A stretch of 64,000 bases of DNA from Massospora cicadina. Lineage: Eukaryota; Entomophthoromycota; Entomophthoromycetes; Entomophthorales; Entomophthoraceae. Made by a program: the position numbers and the translations under genes. The notes beneath the pieces were generated by a model that was not told the DNA's origin, searched no databases, and saw only the letters and a list, made by a program, of their open reading frames with translations. Below are positions 21,457 through 33,099 of the stretch, in pieces. Location: assembly GCA_022478985.1 (NCBI GenBank), contig JAKSZP010006631.1, positions 124,001-188,000 on the forward strand, read 5' to 3'. Numbering within the stretch: the first letter of the stretch is position 1; each line of letters begins with the position of its first letter.

Positions 21457-22506
21457 AGGCCAAGTCCGCTGCTGCAGCTTCTAAGCCTCCTTCTGGAGGT
21501 TCAGTATGGGGTGCTTTGCTGCCCCCTCCCACCCTCCAATCTCGTTCATTGGGCTCACATGGAAAAACAGCCCCCCCCCAAAAAAAAAAACCTCCAGCCT
21601 CACTCTCCCACCTAAATCTACCCCAGCCAATCAGAGCAATGCTTGGATCACCATTGGCACCCAAGCAGCTGCCCATTCGCCCAATCCCACCCACCCAAAT
21701 TCGAACGCCACTATCCAGTGAACCAAAATCCATGGGATTTATTGGCTGAAACTGACGAATCAGGTAATGTCCTCATTAGTAAGCATACAGGTCAATCTCT
21801 CTGCCAAGGCGATTATGGTCAGGCAGAATTTTTCCTTCCTGACTTTGATGAAACCCCTACCCCTCGCCATTTCGCTCCTCTGCCCAATACAGCCCCCTTC
21901 CAAAGTGATCACCAGCTAGCCTTAGCTGCGGTGGCCTCTCCTCATTGCCCAAAACTACGCACCGCGGTGGCCCAGTCAGTGGCTCAGCTCCAGCATGGCC
22001 TGCCCACCCTCTTCTTCCCCCCGACTTCCCTGAATCTCCCTGCAGTGACATCTCAAAACTATTCAATGATGCTGAAGTTGCTGTTATGAATGTCGCAACG
22101 ATTGCTTCATTCAACCCCTCAGCCAAAAACACCCGCCACAGTATCTCCCTTTTCACCCAACTTCCTGAAGCCCGCAAAGAAGCTGAAGTTCTCCTCGCAG
22201 CTTTTGTTGATTCACTTTCCCATCATTCTCTTGATGTGGAAGAGGAAAACTCCTACTACGGTGACCTCAACCCCCACTAAGCGGATGCCCCAACGCCCAG
22301 GCTCTCTGCTCTGATCTGGTACTGTAACCAACATCTCTTGATCGAGGTGGGTCTTTCTGAAAACCAACCCCCCGACCCCTCCTCACCCTCTGCCATGGTG
22401 GGTTAGCAGTTTCTGCTTCCCACCTGGTTAGTAGTTCTGTTTTGTCATATTGAGTGTTGTATCCAGTACTGTCCATCCCCTGGTCAGCATACCTCAAATA
22501 AATTGA
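21457..22506 (+). mobile_element. HL-2, shorter ORF1-only retroposon
   Basis: About 1.05 kb between perfect 18-bp target duplications. It carries only the C-terminal part of the HL ORF1-like protein, so it is probably 5'-truncated, as is usual in target-primed reverse transcription. The 3' end has the 19-mer TGTCCATCCCCTGGTCAGC (22470-22488) and ends AAATAAATT. Immediately upstream, CCACCTGGTTAGTAGTT is also shared with HL-1 (CCACCTGGTTGGTTGTT). It is better preserved than HL-1, so probably younger. Confidence 0.85.
21506..22280 (+). pseudogene. HL-2 ORF1-like protein, C-terminal part
   Basis: Two overlapping frames are needed. 21643-22089 contains PWDLLAETDESGNVLISKHTG and FFLPDFDETPTP. 21945-22280 contains DISKLFNDAEVAVMNVATIA, HSISLFTQLPEARKEAEVLL and the acidic end EEENSYYGDLNPH before the TAA. 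The PEARKEAEVLLAAFVDSL segment matches DARSKAKKALAKYISAIF of HL-1, and the LFND...NVAT segment matches HL-1 and HL-3, defining a family-specific C-terminal domain. An 8C/10A homopolymer run near 21572-21590 is a likely source of a frameshift. No known domain recognised. Confidence 0.6.
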
Positions 22507-22524
22507 CAAAAGGCTGTTGAAGCA
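22507..22524. repeat. HL-2 target-site duplication, 3' copy
   Basis: Perfect copy of 21439-21456, directly after the AAATAAATTGA end of HL-2. Confidence 0.92.
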
Positions 22525-22989
22525 GCCACTGCCCCCAACAACTACACCTATGTCAATCACTCCATACAGCGATCAATCCAATTTGTAGGTTATTCAGATT
22601 CATACTTTCCCAATTGTTTCCCCTATGTAGCAAAATTTGATATCTATGGACTTGCATTTGCAGCAGACCGCATGTGCTTCAAGTGGCTAGATCATCATTT
22701 GTTGACCAAATTTACCTTCAAACTCACAACGCAATAAGTCATTTACTTGTGCGCCTGAACTCATTACCTTTGCTGAACAACAACTCTCTAAATACTCAAG
22801 ATGATTTCCAATATTTTTCTCACCGATGAGGGTAAACCCTCGCCTCTAACTCCTTCTGCTTCATACCGTTGACGCTCCAACTCCCTTTTTGTCCTCTTTG
22901 CCCGCCACCTGAAGAAATTGGTATAGAAGAAAATCCCCATGACTCCTCTTCCCCTTCAATTTTGGATTCTAAGGCTCAGTCCGCGGCAC

Positions 22990-24310
22990 CATGTTAGGGT
23001 TTATTATTAACTGATAATCTCTTTGTTTGGCACCTTACAAAAAAGATGCACGGAGGACCCTTTACTTGGGTTGGGCACTACTAGTACTAAAAAAGAAGTC
23101 ATTTCAAAAGAGTTGCAACAACTTATGGATGCAGGATTTTACGCCCCACAAGAGACCTTGATAGTCACCCCTTTTACTAGTGCAAAAGCAGGTGGGACTA
23201 ACCAAATAGTCATGAATTACTGAAGGCTCAACGACTGACTAAGTAAGAGTTTTAACCAATACTGCGCATCAACAATGCATATAACAAAACAGAATATCGC
23301 GTTAATTCTCAGCTACAACACTTGCAAGTTGATACTGGAAAATGGTGCTATCACCAGAAGATTTGAAGATGTGTGCGCTGATAGTTAACCAGGGACTTTA
23401 TGAACTAATATGTATGCCACAGGGCTTATAAACCTCACCAACTGTATTCCAAACATTAATAGATAGGTTTTTTGGAGATCTGAAGATGTCAATTGTATTC
23501 ATATGTTTAGAAGACAAAAAGTGTTCTGCAAGATAATAATGGATTACTTGGAAAACCTAAAGAATAGCTTCAATCACTTGTGAAGGAACAACCTCATGCT
23601 GAAGAGAAGCAAGTGCTCGTGTTTGAAGATTCAATTAGAATTCCTCAGCCATCAAGTAAGCCAAAGAGGAAATAAGCCACAGAAAAGGAAGGTCAAAGTT
23701 TCTACCAAGGTGAGTTCTCTCAAGTTCCTGAGAGATAACCAGGTGTTCTTGTCTTTGGTATGAGATTAAAATTATATTCGTGAAGAACTTTGCGACATTG
23801 CTGAGCCCTCATGAACCTGCTTAATAAAGAATTGTTGTTCTATTGGGAAAAAGAGCCAAAGAATATCTTCAAGCAACCTAAGCAGAAGCTGACGAAAGCC
23901 TTATTATTGATAAATCTAAAATTTGCTAAGACCTTATACGTATACTCTGAAGCCAGAAAAAATAGGTATAGGCGCCTTCTTAACTCAGTAAGACAAAAAA
24001 GGTTTAGTTTCACTATAGTTTTCTACATGAAGACATTTACCAGAACAGACGCAGATATAAAGTTACAGAAAGCAAGTGCATAGCTGTGATAGAGTTGTAC
24101 GCCACTTCTGACCTTATGTTTATGGCGTACACTTCAAGAAAGCTACATGTCATGAATTACAGAGAGAGTTGATATACATAAATGAACCAGATGGAAGACT
24201 TTCAAGATGGGCATTTAATTGCAAGCCACAGCCTTAAGATCCTGCACCAGGCTTGAGAAAGCACATGAACGTGGATAGCCTATCAAAGTTATTTTTTGAT
24301 TGCAAGTAAA
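22990..24310 (+). pseudogene. Ty3/gypsy reverse transcriptase-RNase H (second lineage)
   Basis: The + strand gives RT motifs in order. ISKELQQLMDAGFYAPQ and SAKAGGTNQIVMNY-stop-RLND (frame 23023-23223 and on) match the KxGGxxRxVxDYRxLN box. CMPQGL-stop-TSPTVFQTLIDR (about 23410) matches xPFGLxNAPxTFQ, and IVFICLEDKK (about 23490) stands in place of YxDDI. A KCSCLKIQLEFLSHQVSQRG segment follows. The RT thumb/RNase H part is the open frame 23811-24083 (LMNLLNKELLFYWEKEPK), then a degraded TCHELQRELIYINEPDGRLSRWAF and DSLSKL (TDH..GRLxRW..ADxLSR pattern). Many stops. Confidence 0.75.
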
Positions 24311-24826
24311 TGAGAGCAATAGAAATTATAAACTAGTTATTTAAAATAAGAATTAGGAATAAGAAGACGATATATTAAAGAAGATTATACTAATCTTTAA
24401 TAAAAAGGTTCTAGAAAATAACGTTGGAGAAACTAATACAGTAGAAACGATATACATAATTGAAGCTGAGTGAACTAAAGGTGATATCTGGAAAGACACT
24501 GTCAGTAGGCCGCATAAGGATATAAAAAACCTACCAGTATATTAGGACTTCTATCTGGAGGCAATGCTGGAAGATATCAATCAGGGGTCTAGAGCTAGTT
24601 ATCAAATGGTCAATTAAAAGCCACTCTAGAAGAAGTTTTAGTTCAGCTTTTCCTTCAAGTGAACCCTTTTTTAATGTCTACATTGCCATTTTTTATACCA
24701 ATTCCAAAGTAATCCTGTGGGAATTAATTTTAACATTGCTGCAATAGAAAATTAAATAAGTGGATAGAAGAAATTTTAGTAGCGCTTTTACCTCCAGAGT
24801 TACCAAAAGATATCTTAACAAAAAAG
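24311..24826. other. Decayed end of the + strand gypsy element
   Basis: No integrase motif could be read, although one would be expected here. It ends in ACAAAAAAGA, a possible polypurine tract, immediately before the LTR-like repeat that starts at 24827. Confidence 0.35.
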
Positions 24827-25130
24827 ATGTTGGGGTTTGCCCTTACTTGGATAAAGTCTCTACTTTGAGCTTACAATTGACTTACTAGTCTAATTAATCT
24901 AATTTCGGTTATTTATCATCCTTCACTGATTGATAATTATACAGGCCTAAGGACAGAATTTCTTGATCTATTAGATTTTAAAACAATTAGAGATTAATAT
25001 AAAAAAAGCTAATTTAATAATTAGATAAATATAAAAATAAATTGCCACAGTAGTTACCAATGGCCTATGAGATAAGACAAAAGCTATAACTAACTTATTT
25101 TTTAAAGAACGAGATTCTATCCAATATTAA
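24827..25130 (+). repeat. LTR-like repeat, copy 1 (TGTTGGGGTTT start)
   Basis: Starts TGTTGGGGTTTGCCC and matches 37799-38070, which starts TGTTGGGGTTTACCC. Further shared blocks are AAGTCTCTACTT/AAGCCTCTACTT, CAGGCCTAAG/AAGGCCTG and GGCCTATGAGATAAG/GGCCGATGAGATAGG. Position after a possible polypurine tract suggests a 3' LTR of the + strand gypsy relic. It is distinct from the Gyp1 LTR. Confidence 0.5.
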
Positions 25131-25309
25131 CTCTCATCTCCGCCAAAAAAATCAACCTTAAGCACGTAATATTTCACACAATCCATTGGCTTTCTGATGG
25201 CAGATAATGAAAACCACTTAACTGTGTTACCATTATTGATCTCAGCCCATCCCTGGATGATATATCCTGATCTAATCCAGCTCTAAACATAAACTTTGCC
25301 ATCCCTTCT

Positions 25310-26010
25310 TGTTGGATTTTTGATGACATATTATCCCTCCAGATCAGATTATAATGTACCTGCTTATTTTCTAGGAGTCAAGTTCTACTAGTGAATGTGT
25401 AAGTTATCATTCCATATGATAACTATTATTCAGAGAAATATTCCTAAAGAACATTAACGTATCCATCAGGTTTTGATCTCGCCAGGTTACTAATGTTTCT
25501 CAGTGATGATCCCTGACAATAGATAAGTAATTTGACTATCAAAGTCTTAAAATGATAATTTAATTTTTCCTCATAGGAGTCAATTGTGGTTTGTTTCTAA
25601 TTGACTAAAGTATATTAAATAGTTGCTGGAAGTTGACAACGTTTTTGGTGTCAGCAAAATTTGCAGTATAAATTTATATGCATCACGACCTGCTAATAAT
25701 AAATAAAAGTTCCATTACCTAGGCAGGTTTCTAGCTTAATGGGTGTTACACCACTGGGTTTGGATGAGGGCTTTGGGACATGCGACCTCCAAATCCAACC
25801 CATGGTGGATCCTTATCTATTTGGCGGTTGATACCAACTAGGTAGATGGATGGATAAAAAGAGTGCCTCATTAATTGTTAAACAATTTGTGAAAGTTCAG
25901 TTCATTGGTGACAGCTGTTGTTGCCAATTGGGGCGCCAACAGAAGATTTGGGCGCTGAATCCCCTATATTTTCACCTTGCATTTTATTAAAAAAAGCAGA
26001 TTTTAAGAAT
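25310..26010 (+). mobile_element. Gyp1-type LTR relic (plus strand)
   Basis: Starts TGTTGGATTTTTGATG, like the Gyp1 LTR start TGTTGGGATTTTTGACC. Shared blocks follow in order: TTCCATTACCTAGGCAGG and TTTCTAGC (about 25713-25736, against CCCATTACCTAAGCAGGTCGCTAGC in LTR B), GGCGCCAACAGAAGATTTGG (about 25941) and CCCCTATATTTTC. The 3' limit is unclear. Strongly decayed. Confidence 0.5.
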
Positions 26011-27463
26011 TTCAGAAGATAAATTAGTTTCATACATATTTAGTATAATATGAATTTGTTGTATTTATCACACTTACAATTAGAGGTAAAGGGTCAGATA
26101 TCCTTAGTGTAGATATTGCTGTCAAGTTCGCAGCTACTGCATTAAGAGAGGAATTGGATAGAAGTTCACCAAGAAGGCCACTATACCATAATTACTGAAT
26201 AATTTTAGGAAAGGACTTCTGACTCAGAGTAAGTGGTAAAGATTTAAGGGTAGAAGTTTCTGAAAGAACCACTGAACCTACTATGTTAAGTTCTATTTTA
26301 TCCTGAAGTATCCAACTCCAGAGGAGGAGTTAAAGGAATTTAATTTACCTTGTTGTCTGAAGAGGTTATTAGTACCTTCACAGTGGTTGAAGGAAGTTTG
26401 CCAGTACCTGTTCTAAGGGTAAACCTGAGCCGAGGAGAATATATTTGGTTGTGGAAATTTCAGTTGGATATTATATATTCATACTAGTCTCAACCACCCA
26501 CATATATTACCAAGTTATATATATCAATAACTAGTAATTGCAATATCAAAACCTGAGCAGTAGACTAGAGCTAAAACGAGCCACATAGATGATGTTTCCA
26601 TTTGTTACTAATTACTAAGGGTATTGACTACATAAATCCCAGATTTCTATACTTCTAAATTCCCAAATCTACTTCCAACCTCACATGTGTATTCGCGTAT
26701 TACTCATAATAAGTTATATTTCCACTGGTGCTTTATAACGTACTACACTTTCTTATAAAAATTACTTTACCAACGTGGTATTGAATACTTTTTTTGATTA
26801 ACTAGTTATGTTTTATTCTATTATTTAAGTCTTGTTTAACCTTTTAATCTTTGAGTCCTTCCTTGATTACCAGCATCTTCAGTGATTCACCCAGGTGTAG
26901 CCTGAAAATGATGCTCACTACAGGGAAGCTTTCAAGTTACACTAAGAGTTATTTAATCTTGGAAGAACTTTATAGCCCCAATTTAATCCCAACAAACCCT
27001 GCCAAGTTAACAGAACCTGAAATTATGATGTACCTGCTTTGGGATGGTCACAATGCATTTACTGTGGGTCTATATTCCACAATAAAATTCTTTGAGCGTC
27101 ACCCAGAAAACAATTTGTACTTGTAAATGTCCAATCAATTTAAATCTCTGATCAACCTGTTACAAAAGGCTAAAGAATTTGACTATATGTTACCCAGTAA
27201 AAATGACAGCTCATAAAAGAAAAAGAGATGAGAGAAGACTATACTATATTATAAGGACCTAGAACTAAGATTACAAGATAATATGGGATTCTAGTGGAAG
27301 AAAGTTTGGTAAAATATAACTCTTATGAATGATTTTTGGGTTCTGGGGCCTATATCTGTAATTATAAAGCAAAGTAAAACCTCATTACTATATATAAAAT
27401 TAAAAATAATTAATAATGCTACAACTTATACTTTAAGATAGAACCAAAGATTAGCCTAGATAA
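26011..27463. other. Unassigned, with one unrecognised ORF
   Basis: The best frame is 26851-27126 (+, about 91 codons, with LSSYTKSYLILEELYSPNLI and WDGHNAFTVGLYSTIKFFER). I do not recognise it. It precedes an LTR and could be the tail of a gypsy polyprotein, or it may be chance. Another open stretch at about 26085-26200 (DIAVKFAATALREELDRSSP) is also unassigned. Confidence 0.3.
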
Positions 27464-28511
27464 ATGTTGGGATTTTGACATGCCCATATTACCCAGCCAA
27501 TTAGATTAAGTATAGCTGTTTGACCACTAGGGTGTTAGATCCTGAAGTGTATGTGGTTTTTTGTTTTAATGATAACTATTGTTTGGGGAATTAAAAATTA
27601 TGTTATTTACTGATCTGCTGGGTGTTGACCCGCTGGTTTGCTAATGTTTCGTCAGGGATGATCCCCAACAATGTATTCACTTTATGGTATGATTGCCAAA
27701 TTATAATAATTTGTAAATTAAATATAAGTTGATTGAGGTTTGTCATCAATTGACTTGGAATTCTATGTTTATTTAATGCTCAATAATGATTTTGGAAGAT
27801 ACTATAATCTTAATTTTTAAGATTGTGGTCAACCGTTATGGGTAAGGGTCACATTGCTTAAACAGACTGCTAGCCCAAAGAGGGTACTATTATTATGTTG
27901 ATTAAAGATTGTGGGTGCACCTTCTTATATCAACAATGAAGAGGTTGCTACTCTGGTTAGCGGTGATATTCAACAAGGGTAATGCGGAATGTCCTCATGG
28001 GTGCAACCTCAGAGGGCTAATCCACTGGCAACGGCTGCCAATTCCCAGAGAGGCAATAATTTAAGAGTTGGTCACCATATCCCCTATAATTATCCTGATT
28101 TTTCAAGTCAATATAACAGATCAAAACAATGATAATAAAGCGCAATTAATCTTATTTTTTAGACTTTTATACATTGGTTGTTTGTTGGCTATTGGAATAA
28201 GAGTTTAAGAATTATGGTCATTTGTCTGAAGTATTTGGCTATCAAGATCTCCGCGGACTCTACAAGAAGAGAGAAAGGACATAGGGTGAAGTTACAATCA
28301 TTCCAGAGATACCTTCAATAGTTAGAAGGTCAAGCACCTGTTTAGCGTTGGACTTAATACTAAACCAATTTTAAGAGCATAACTAAAGTAATAGTCTTCA
28401 TACTATTACTACCCATCATTATTCAAGTAATATCAATAATTAAATTAAAGTATATATGAACAGCCTATAAAGTTAACTGGAGAGCCAAAAAGAGACACAA
28501 GAGTTTATATT
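27464..28511 (+). mobile_element. Gyp1-type LTR (plus strand)
   Basis: Starts TGTTGGGATTTTGACATGCCC (first bases 27464 on), with CATATTACCCAGCC as in LTR B. Further on: GGCAACGGCTGCCAATTCCC (about 28029), TCCCCTATAATTATCCTG, GATCTCCGCGGACTC..AAGAAGAGAG, and GCGTTGGACTTAATA with AATAGTCTTCATACTATTA (28345-28410), all in the same order as in LTRs A and B. It is followed by a primer-binding-site-like sequence, so it is a 5' LTR whose internal region is mostly lost. Confidence 0.65.
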
Positions 28512-28530
28512 TGGTACTCATTGTTAATAG
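28512..28530 (+). other. Probable primer binding site of the + strand Gyp1 copy
   Basis: TTTGGTACTCATTGTTAATA resembles the Gyp1-c sequence TTTGGTGCTCACTACAGGGA and has the same position after the LTR. Partly decayed. Confidence 0.45.
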
Positions 28531-30430
28531 TAACCAGCACTCAAAAGTTAACCAAAAGATCAGAAGAGGAGGAGAACCAGCAAAAATTCTAGCATGCTAT
28601 AATTCACAATGCACCAAATAAATTTTCAGTTAAAATACAAGATGAATGAGTGAGGTTGCAAAAATTTAGTCAAATGAATATATGATTATCCCTATTAAAA
28701 GCACTAAGATAAAATTCATTGAAGATGAGCACAAAGTTGAGAAAAAGCTCACAAAAGGCCTAAAGATGCGAGCATGGGCTCACTAGATATAGCCACGCTA
28801 GAAACTTATAAATTAATTACTGGGGAGATTGATTTCTAAATATGCGCCCAAGCCAAGAACTCCCGATGATAAAAAATACAACTTAACTAAATGTCTCCTT
28901 GCTTATTTTGTTATCATGCGCTGAGGTTTATCGCTGCCCTGAAAACAATTAAAAAAGATGAACATGACGCCTCCACACTTACTTTAATTCCATGTGCTAA
29001 GGCTCCTCACTCTGTTCATATGACAAACTAAAACATTTAAATCAGATACTTCTACGCCTTATTCATTTCTTGCGTTGAAGCCTCTTGGTGTTCTAACAAC
29101 AAATTTAGAACAGCTAGTTCAAATACTTCTATACCCTCTTTGTTTTCCTGTGCCAGAACTCCTTGCAATTCTTACAAAGAAATCAAACTATTAAGACCAA
29201 TTTTCACACCTTTACAAGTTTACATCTCCAAAATAATTTTATTATTATATTAATGAATACTAAAATTTGAGGTGCAATTGCCAGTAAAGAAGTAAACCTG
29301 ATTAACCAATTAGGGTGAATATAAAGAGTTACCACCTGGCCGCATTTTTAACTTTTTTGCTAAGATTTACGCAAAAAATATTACGTTTACCTATTTGTCA
29401 GTCAAGAAAAGCAACTGAACTACTTTTATTTCCATATTTCAACAGCTTTGTGAGATTTGCCAAATCAATGCCTTCCAAATAATGTCTATATTTACCTATT
29501 GACACCGCAACCTTCCCTCTGATGATTAAGGTTTAATGTGAACCACTAAACCGCCATTCTGAGTTAAAGAAAGGCCATTGTTAGAGTTTTGACATATCTA
29601 AATGGTCTTGTTCTTCTTTTTAAGAAATTGGTGTCTCAAGCGCCTATTGTATGGAAACAATAGACCAGAAGGTGACATTATCTAAGAAATAAACCCATAA
29701 AAAATGAGACTTTGAAGCAGTATTCTACTGTCGTTTACTTGTACAATGGCTCGCTGCCCTGATCCTTCTGATCCCAAGTAAGTTCTCATCTTATTACAGC
29801 AAAAATTATTATATACAAAAAGCTTTTATATTAAATTATCAACTTGTTATGCTAAAAGAACGCTCTTTATTTGTATTAGATCAGGAATAATTTATAGGGA
29901 TGATGTCTATCACACCTTATCATGACACCTCGCCTCTCATTGCCACTTAACCAGCGGATTACAATAAAGACTTCAAGGGTATACAAAATATGAGGCTCTG
30001 CAGTAACATAGTTTGGCCTCATGGTCACTGTCTTAATGCAATTATTTCAAGACATCATTTCCTCTGACGCATCAGAAAATTTTTAAAATGTCACTCCTCT
30101 TGAGCAACGGTAGCATATACCAAAGCAAGAGTGCCACTATTTAATAATGAATTAAATTGAAACTTGATTGACATTATAAAAACTAATATCAACATAAACC
30201 AACAAAGCCCACAAGCTTAAGTCTACAAGTCAACTAATAAGTCTGATTTAACCAACAAAAGCCCCCAGGCCCGTAATATCTAGTCAATTATTAAGATGTG
30301 AGACTGGTAGGCTTTGGATCCCAAGCTTTGCATATACTTAGGATATTTTTGATCCATAATCACTGATTTTTGATATAATCCATAATAAGTAAGGCATAAG
30401 CTAAATTATTATGCAACTATCAAATTACCT
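28531..30430. other. Decayed internal Gyp1 sequence, then unassigned DNA
   Basis: Gag remains are expected after the primer binding site, but no motif could be read. No RNA gene recognised. An ATG followed by CCCAAGTAAGT near 29745-29785 looks like a first exon and splice donor, but the frame has no support. A palindromic block at about 29645-29690 resembles 20595-20625. Confidence 0.3.
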
Positions 30431-30499
30431 GATGATTAGGTCCAGTCAACTACTCAACACTTCCTTCGCCATGATTGGATAAAAGTGGAGGTACCCTTC

Positions 30500-31350
30500 T
30501 TTCTGGTCACAATGATCAATTTCTTGCAATCTCGAAATCTGAGTGCTATGTCTCTAGCCTTTTGGCCTCAGATAGATGGTAGTTTCATAAAATTGAGCAC
30601 TTTAATGCATCGTGCTATGGTCAAATTAGCGTTATGCTTTTGATCACTCAAGCTAGTTTAACCAGCTATGCTTCAATGGTTCACAAAAGTTTAACTTTGC
30701 ATCCCGCTGAAACTTCAGCAATCATCAAAGAACCTGAACTGGCCCCTTTGGCTTTGAGTTCTGAACAAAAAAAATCCAGAGAGGTCAAGCGTGACCTCAT
30801 TCAACCGCCTTCTTAAATTTTTGTGCTCCTGAAGCCAGTCAACCCAAAGAAACCTCATTCAGCATCAATTCACTTAGAATGGAAATCTCCTTACCAATAC
30901 TTATTCTTAGTTTTTCAAGTTTTCTTTCTTACATCCTTTCCACCAAGACTGTGTCCAATATGAACAGAATTTTAGATAAGGCCCTTTTACAGAGGTTTGC
31001 ACAAAAGTTTCCCTCCTCCTTATTTACCCTTGTCTTGCAAGCCTTCACTCAACTACATCTTCCTTTCTGCAGCTTTTTTCTAGAGTCTATCCTCTCTTTT
31101 CCTCTTTCAAAGTACTTTACAATGGTCGTTTCCTAAAGTTCAAAGGCCTTTCCTTAGCCAACCAGGCCAGCGTGCCTGGTTCTGAGCCTTTTGGGTTTGG
31201 CGCATCTCTGACAGGGTCTTGACAGTCAAGACTCATATAATATTCGCATCTCTCCTATACTGCAACTGGCTTCCCAGGTTCAATCTCACTCTCCTCACCC
31301 TCCCAAAGAAGGATCATCCAGACAAAGTGGTGGCACGGCTTTGGAAATTA
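30500..31350 (+). pseudogene. aORF of Gyp1-d (antisense accessory ORF)
   Basis: It lies downstream of the Gyp1-d integrase but on the opposite strand, the same arrangement as at 46594-48319. Two blocks align collinearly with that ORF. SYASMVHKSLTLHPAETSAII (about 30670-30730) matches FQAQVTEDLTLTLNPSDLDNLL. NMNRILDKALLQRFAQKFPSS (about 30958-31020) matches HMSGVLDEAWRQALRTNLPAM. Later SKVLYNGRFLKFKGLSL corresponds to QRLLNERGFV, and the end (HSPHPPKEGSSRQSGG ... stop) to the Pro/basic end of the other copy. Frames are shifted several times. Function unknown; no known domain recognised. Confidence 0.5.
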
Positions 31351-31780
31351 TTAATTAAATACTTATGTTCTTAAATGTTAAAACTTATTCTTTTTTCTTA
31401 TTCCCATGTATACATTGTTTTTCATATTTTAATACCATAGTTTATCAAGGCTTTTCTTTTTAATATTTATGATACAGATGAAGAAACTTAGCATGTACTT
31501 AATTTAAAACCCAACCGCCATGATCCTAAATGGTATATATGACTTTGGACAAAATTCTAATATAATAAACGGACCTTTCCAAGGCAAAGCCAGCTTTTGC
31601 AAGTGGCCTGCACTATGAATGCACAATATACTACTAAGTTTCCCTCCCAGAACATAGCCACAATAGTTCATTTAGTATTGTCATAGCTCTTCTGGCTATT
31701 TTTTGATTGATAACGTTATAATAATATTCAGATTGCAACTTATTTAAAGTCTTCGCCATTTTCTCAACATAACTCTTTGG
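31351..31780. other. AT-rich junction between aORF and integrase
   Basis: No coding motif. It corresponds in position to the 48320-48600 spacer of Gyp1-b. Confidence 0.4.
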
Positions 31781-31781
31781 G

Positions 31782-32500
31782 TTAATTGCCTAAGTTGAAT
31801 CGATTACAGACTATAATAATGGAGGGAGAGCTGGCTGTCCACCATATAGAAGTTAAACGGAGAGTGGCCCATGCTGCTTTGATGTCCAATATTGTGCGCA
31901 TAAACTGTAGCACTAACGAATTTAGCCATTGCAAAGGCGCCACAGCTGCGTTTTTGCGCAATATGATGGCTAGAGTGCCATTCTTACGTTCTACTATATC
32001 ATTAGTCTCAGGATGGTATGTTATTGACAACACTCCCTTGATGTACATCAACTCGTTAACTGTTGCACCATCTGGGCAATAAGCTTCCTTACGGTATCCA
32101 TTAATATCTTCTGGTGTCATACATGCTTATAAATAATACAGTCCATAATAAACCTTACAGTAATTGAAGGCTCCAGTGTCTAAAATTGCTTTTTCTTCCA
32201 CCCATTTTGTCAGATGGCAATAGCAACAATTATGTATCTTTTTCCTAGGCTATTCACAGGCAACAGGATGACTACATCAATCAACTGGTATGTCAGGCCC
32301 AGTCAGGTCTGGTATATCGATAATTCACACCTGACTTTATAGCCTTTAGACCTTAGCATAAATGACTTTTTATGAGTACTTCTTGGATATTGAAATGCAT
32401 GTAGTCCCAATAGTAGCTAGATCAAAATTAATTCTAGCGTTTTAGTTATTATTCCACGTCCAAAGGCCTTGTGGGATTGAGTAATAAACTCCATTAATTC
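31782..32500 (-). pseudogene. Gyp1-d integrase
   Basis: Minus-strand frame 32120-31782 contains GVLSITYHPETNDIVERKNG followed by TLAIILRKNAA, the YHPxTNGxxER signature carrying the third catalytic Glu, and a TSIWWTASSPSI stretch where the STxxSPFxLxYG segment should be. Upstream (32500-32121) parts of the catalytic core can be aligned to Gyp1-b at the nucleotide level, such as TTCCACCCATTTTGTCAGATGGCAATAGC near 32195-32225. The frame is broken in several places. Confidence 0.65.
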
Positions 32501-32699
32501 TTAAGGTTTTGGAAAATTCTTTGCTGCCCCTCAGGCTTAAGCTTACATAAAAATCCAGAATATAATTGTTGTTAGTTAATACTTTTGCGATTGCTTCTTG
32601 TACTTACAAGAAACTCATCCCCATACTTTCAATTATCATTTTTTTTCATGAATCACATTAGCTAAACTGCTCAGGATTGCTAAAATAGAAAGTCGCAAT

Positions 32700-33060
32700 A
32701 GTCCGTCTGTGTTTGATGGGCCGCTCAAGCTCTATGAATAATTTCATAGTTGTATGCCTGTTATTTTAGATCCCAGCGGGCTAACCATCCCTCAGGCTCC
32801 TTGAGATTGTGGAGCTAGCATAATCAACTGTGATAAGTCACTACTTGAAACTTGGTGCTATCAATTTACACCCAAAATTGTTTACAAGTGTAGATGACAG
32901 CCAAACACTCTTGCTCGTCACCATATGATAATGCTCATGCATGTTTAGCGTTCTGCTGCAATATGCAACTAGATGCTCCTTGCATTCATCCCCATCCTGG
33001 GATAGCACATCACCAATTGCAATCAATGAGGCGTTAGTTTTTATGACGAAAAGACTGCTG
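32700..33060 (-). pseudogene. Gyp1-d RNase H
   Basis: Frame 33026-32841 reads MIAIGDVLSQDGDECKEHLV followed by AYCSRTLNMHEHYHMVTSK, the classic gaiGxVLxQxxxxxxxPVxYxSRxLxxxExNYxxxxKE pattern, in good condition for this window. Lower-coordinate sequence (32700-32840) carries the TDHxxL-like part and a degraded GWLARW segment. Confidence 0.7.
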
Positions 33061-33099
33061 AAATCTGATACTTGAGGACAGGACCAAGCTCATTGTGGT

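Larger units (their letters stand above)
21360..22736 (+). pseudogene. Unidentified coding fragment split by HL-2
   Basis: When HL-2 and one copy of its target duplication are removed, the frame at 21363-21438 (FIAASISILVTDLQYKYIYQ) runs without a break across the duplication (QKAVEA) into 22525-22736 (ATAPNNYTYVNHSIQ ... VAKFDIYGLAFAADRMCF ... stop), about 105 codons. The segment FDIYGLAFAADRMCFKWLDH faintly resembles the helical end of BTB domains, but this is weak, and a retrotransposon gag is equally possible. It lies upstream of the gypsy RT at 22990. Function unknown. Confidence 0.4.

Noticed and set aside
29745..29785. ATG followed by a short frame and a GTAAGT splice-donor-like string
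   Set aside because: Only about 11 codons, no acceptor-exon with coding features, and the region is decayed retroelement DNA.
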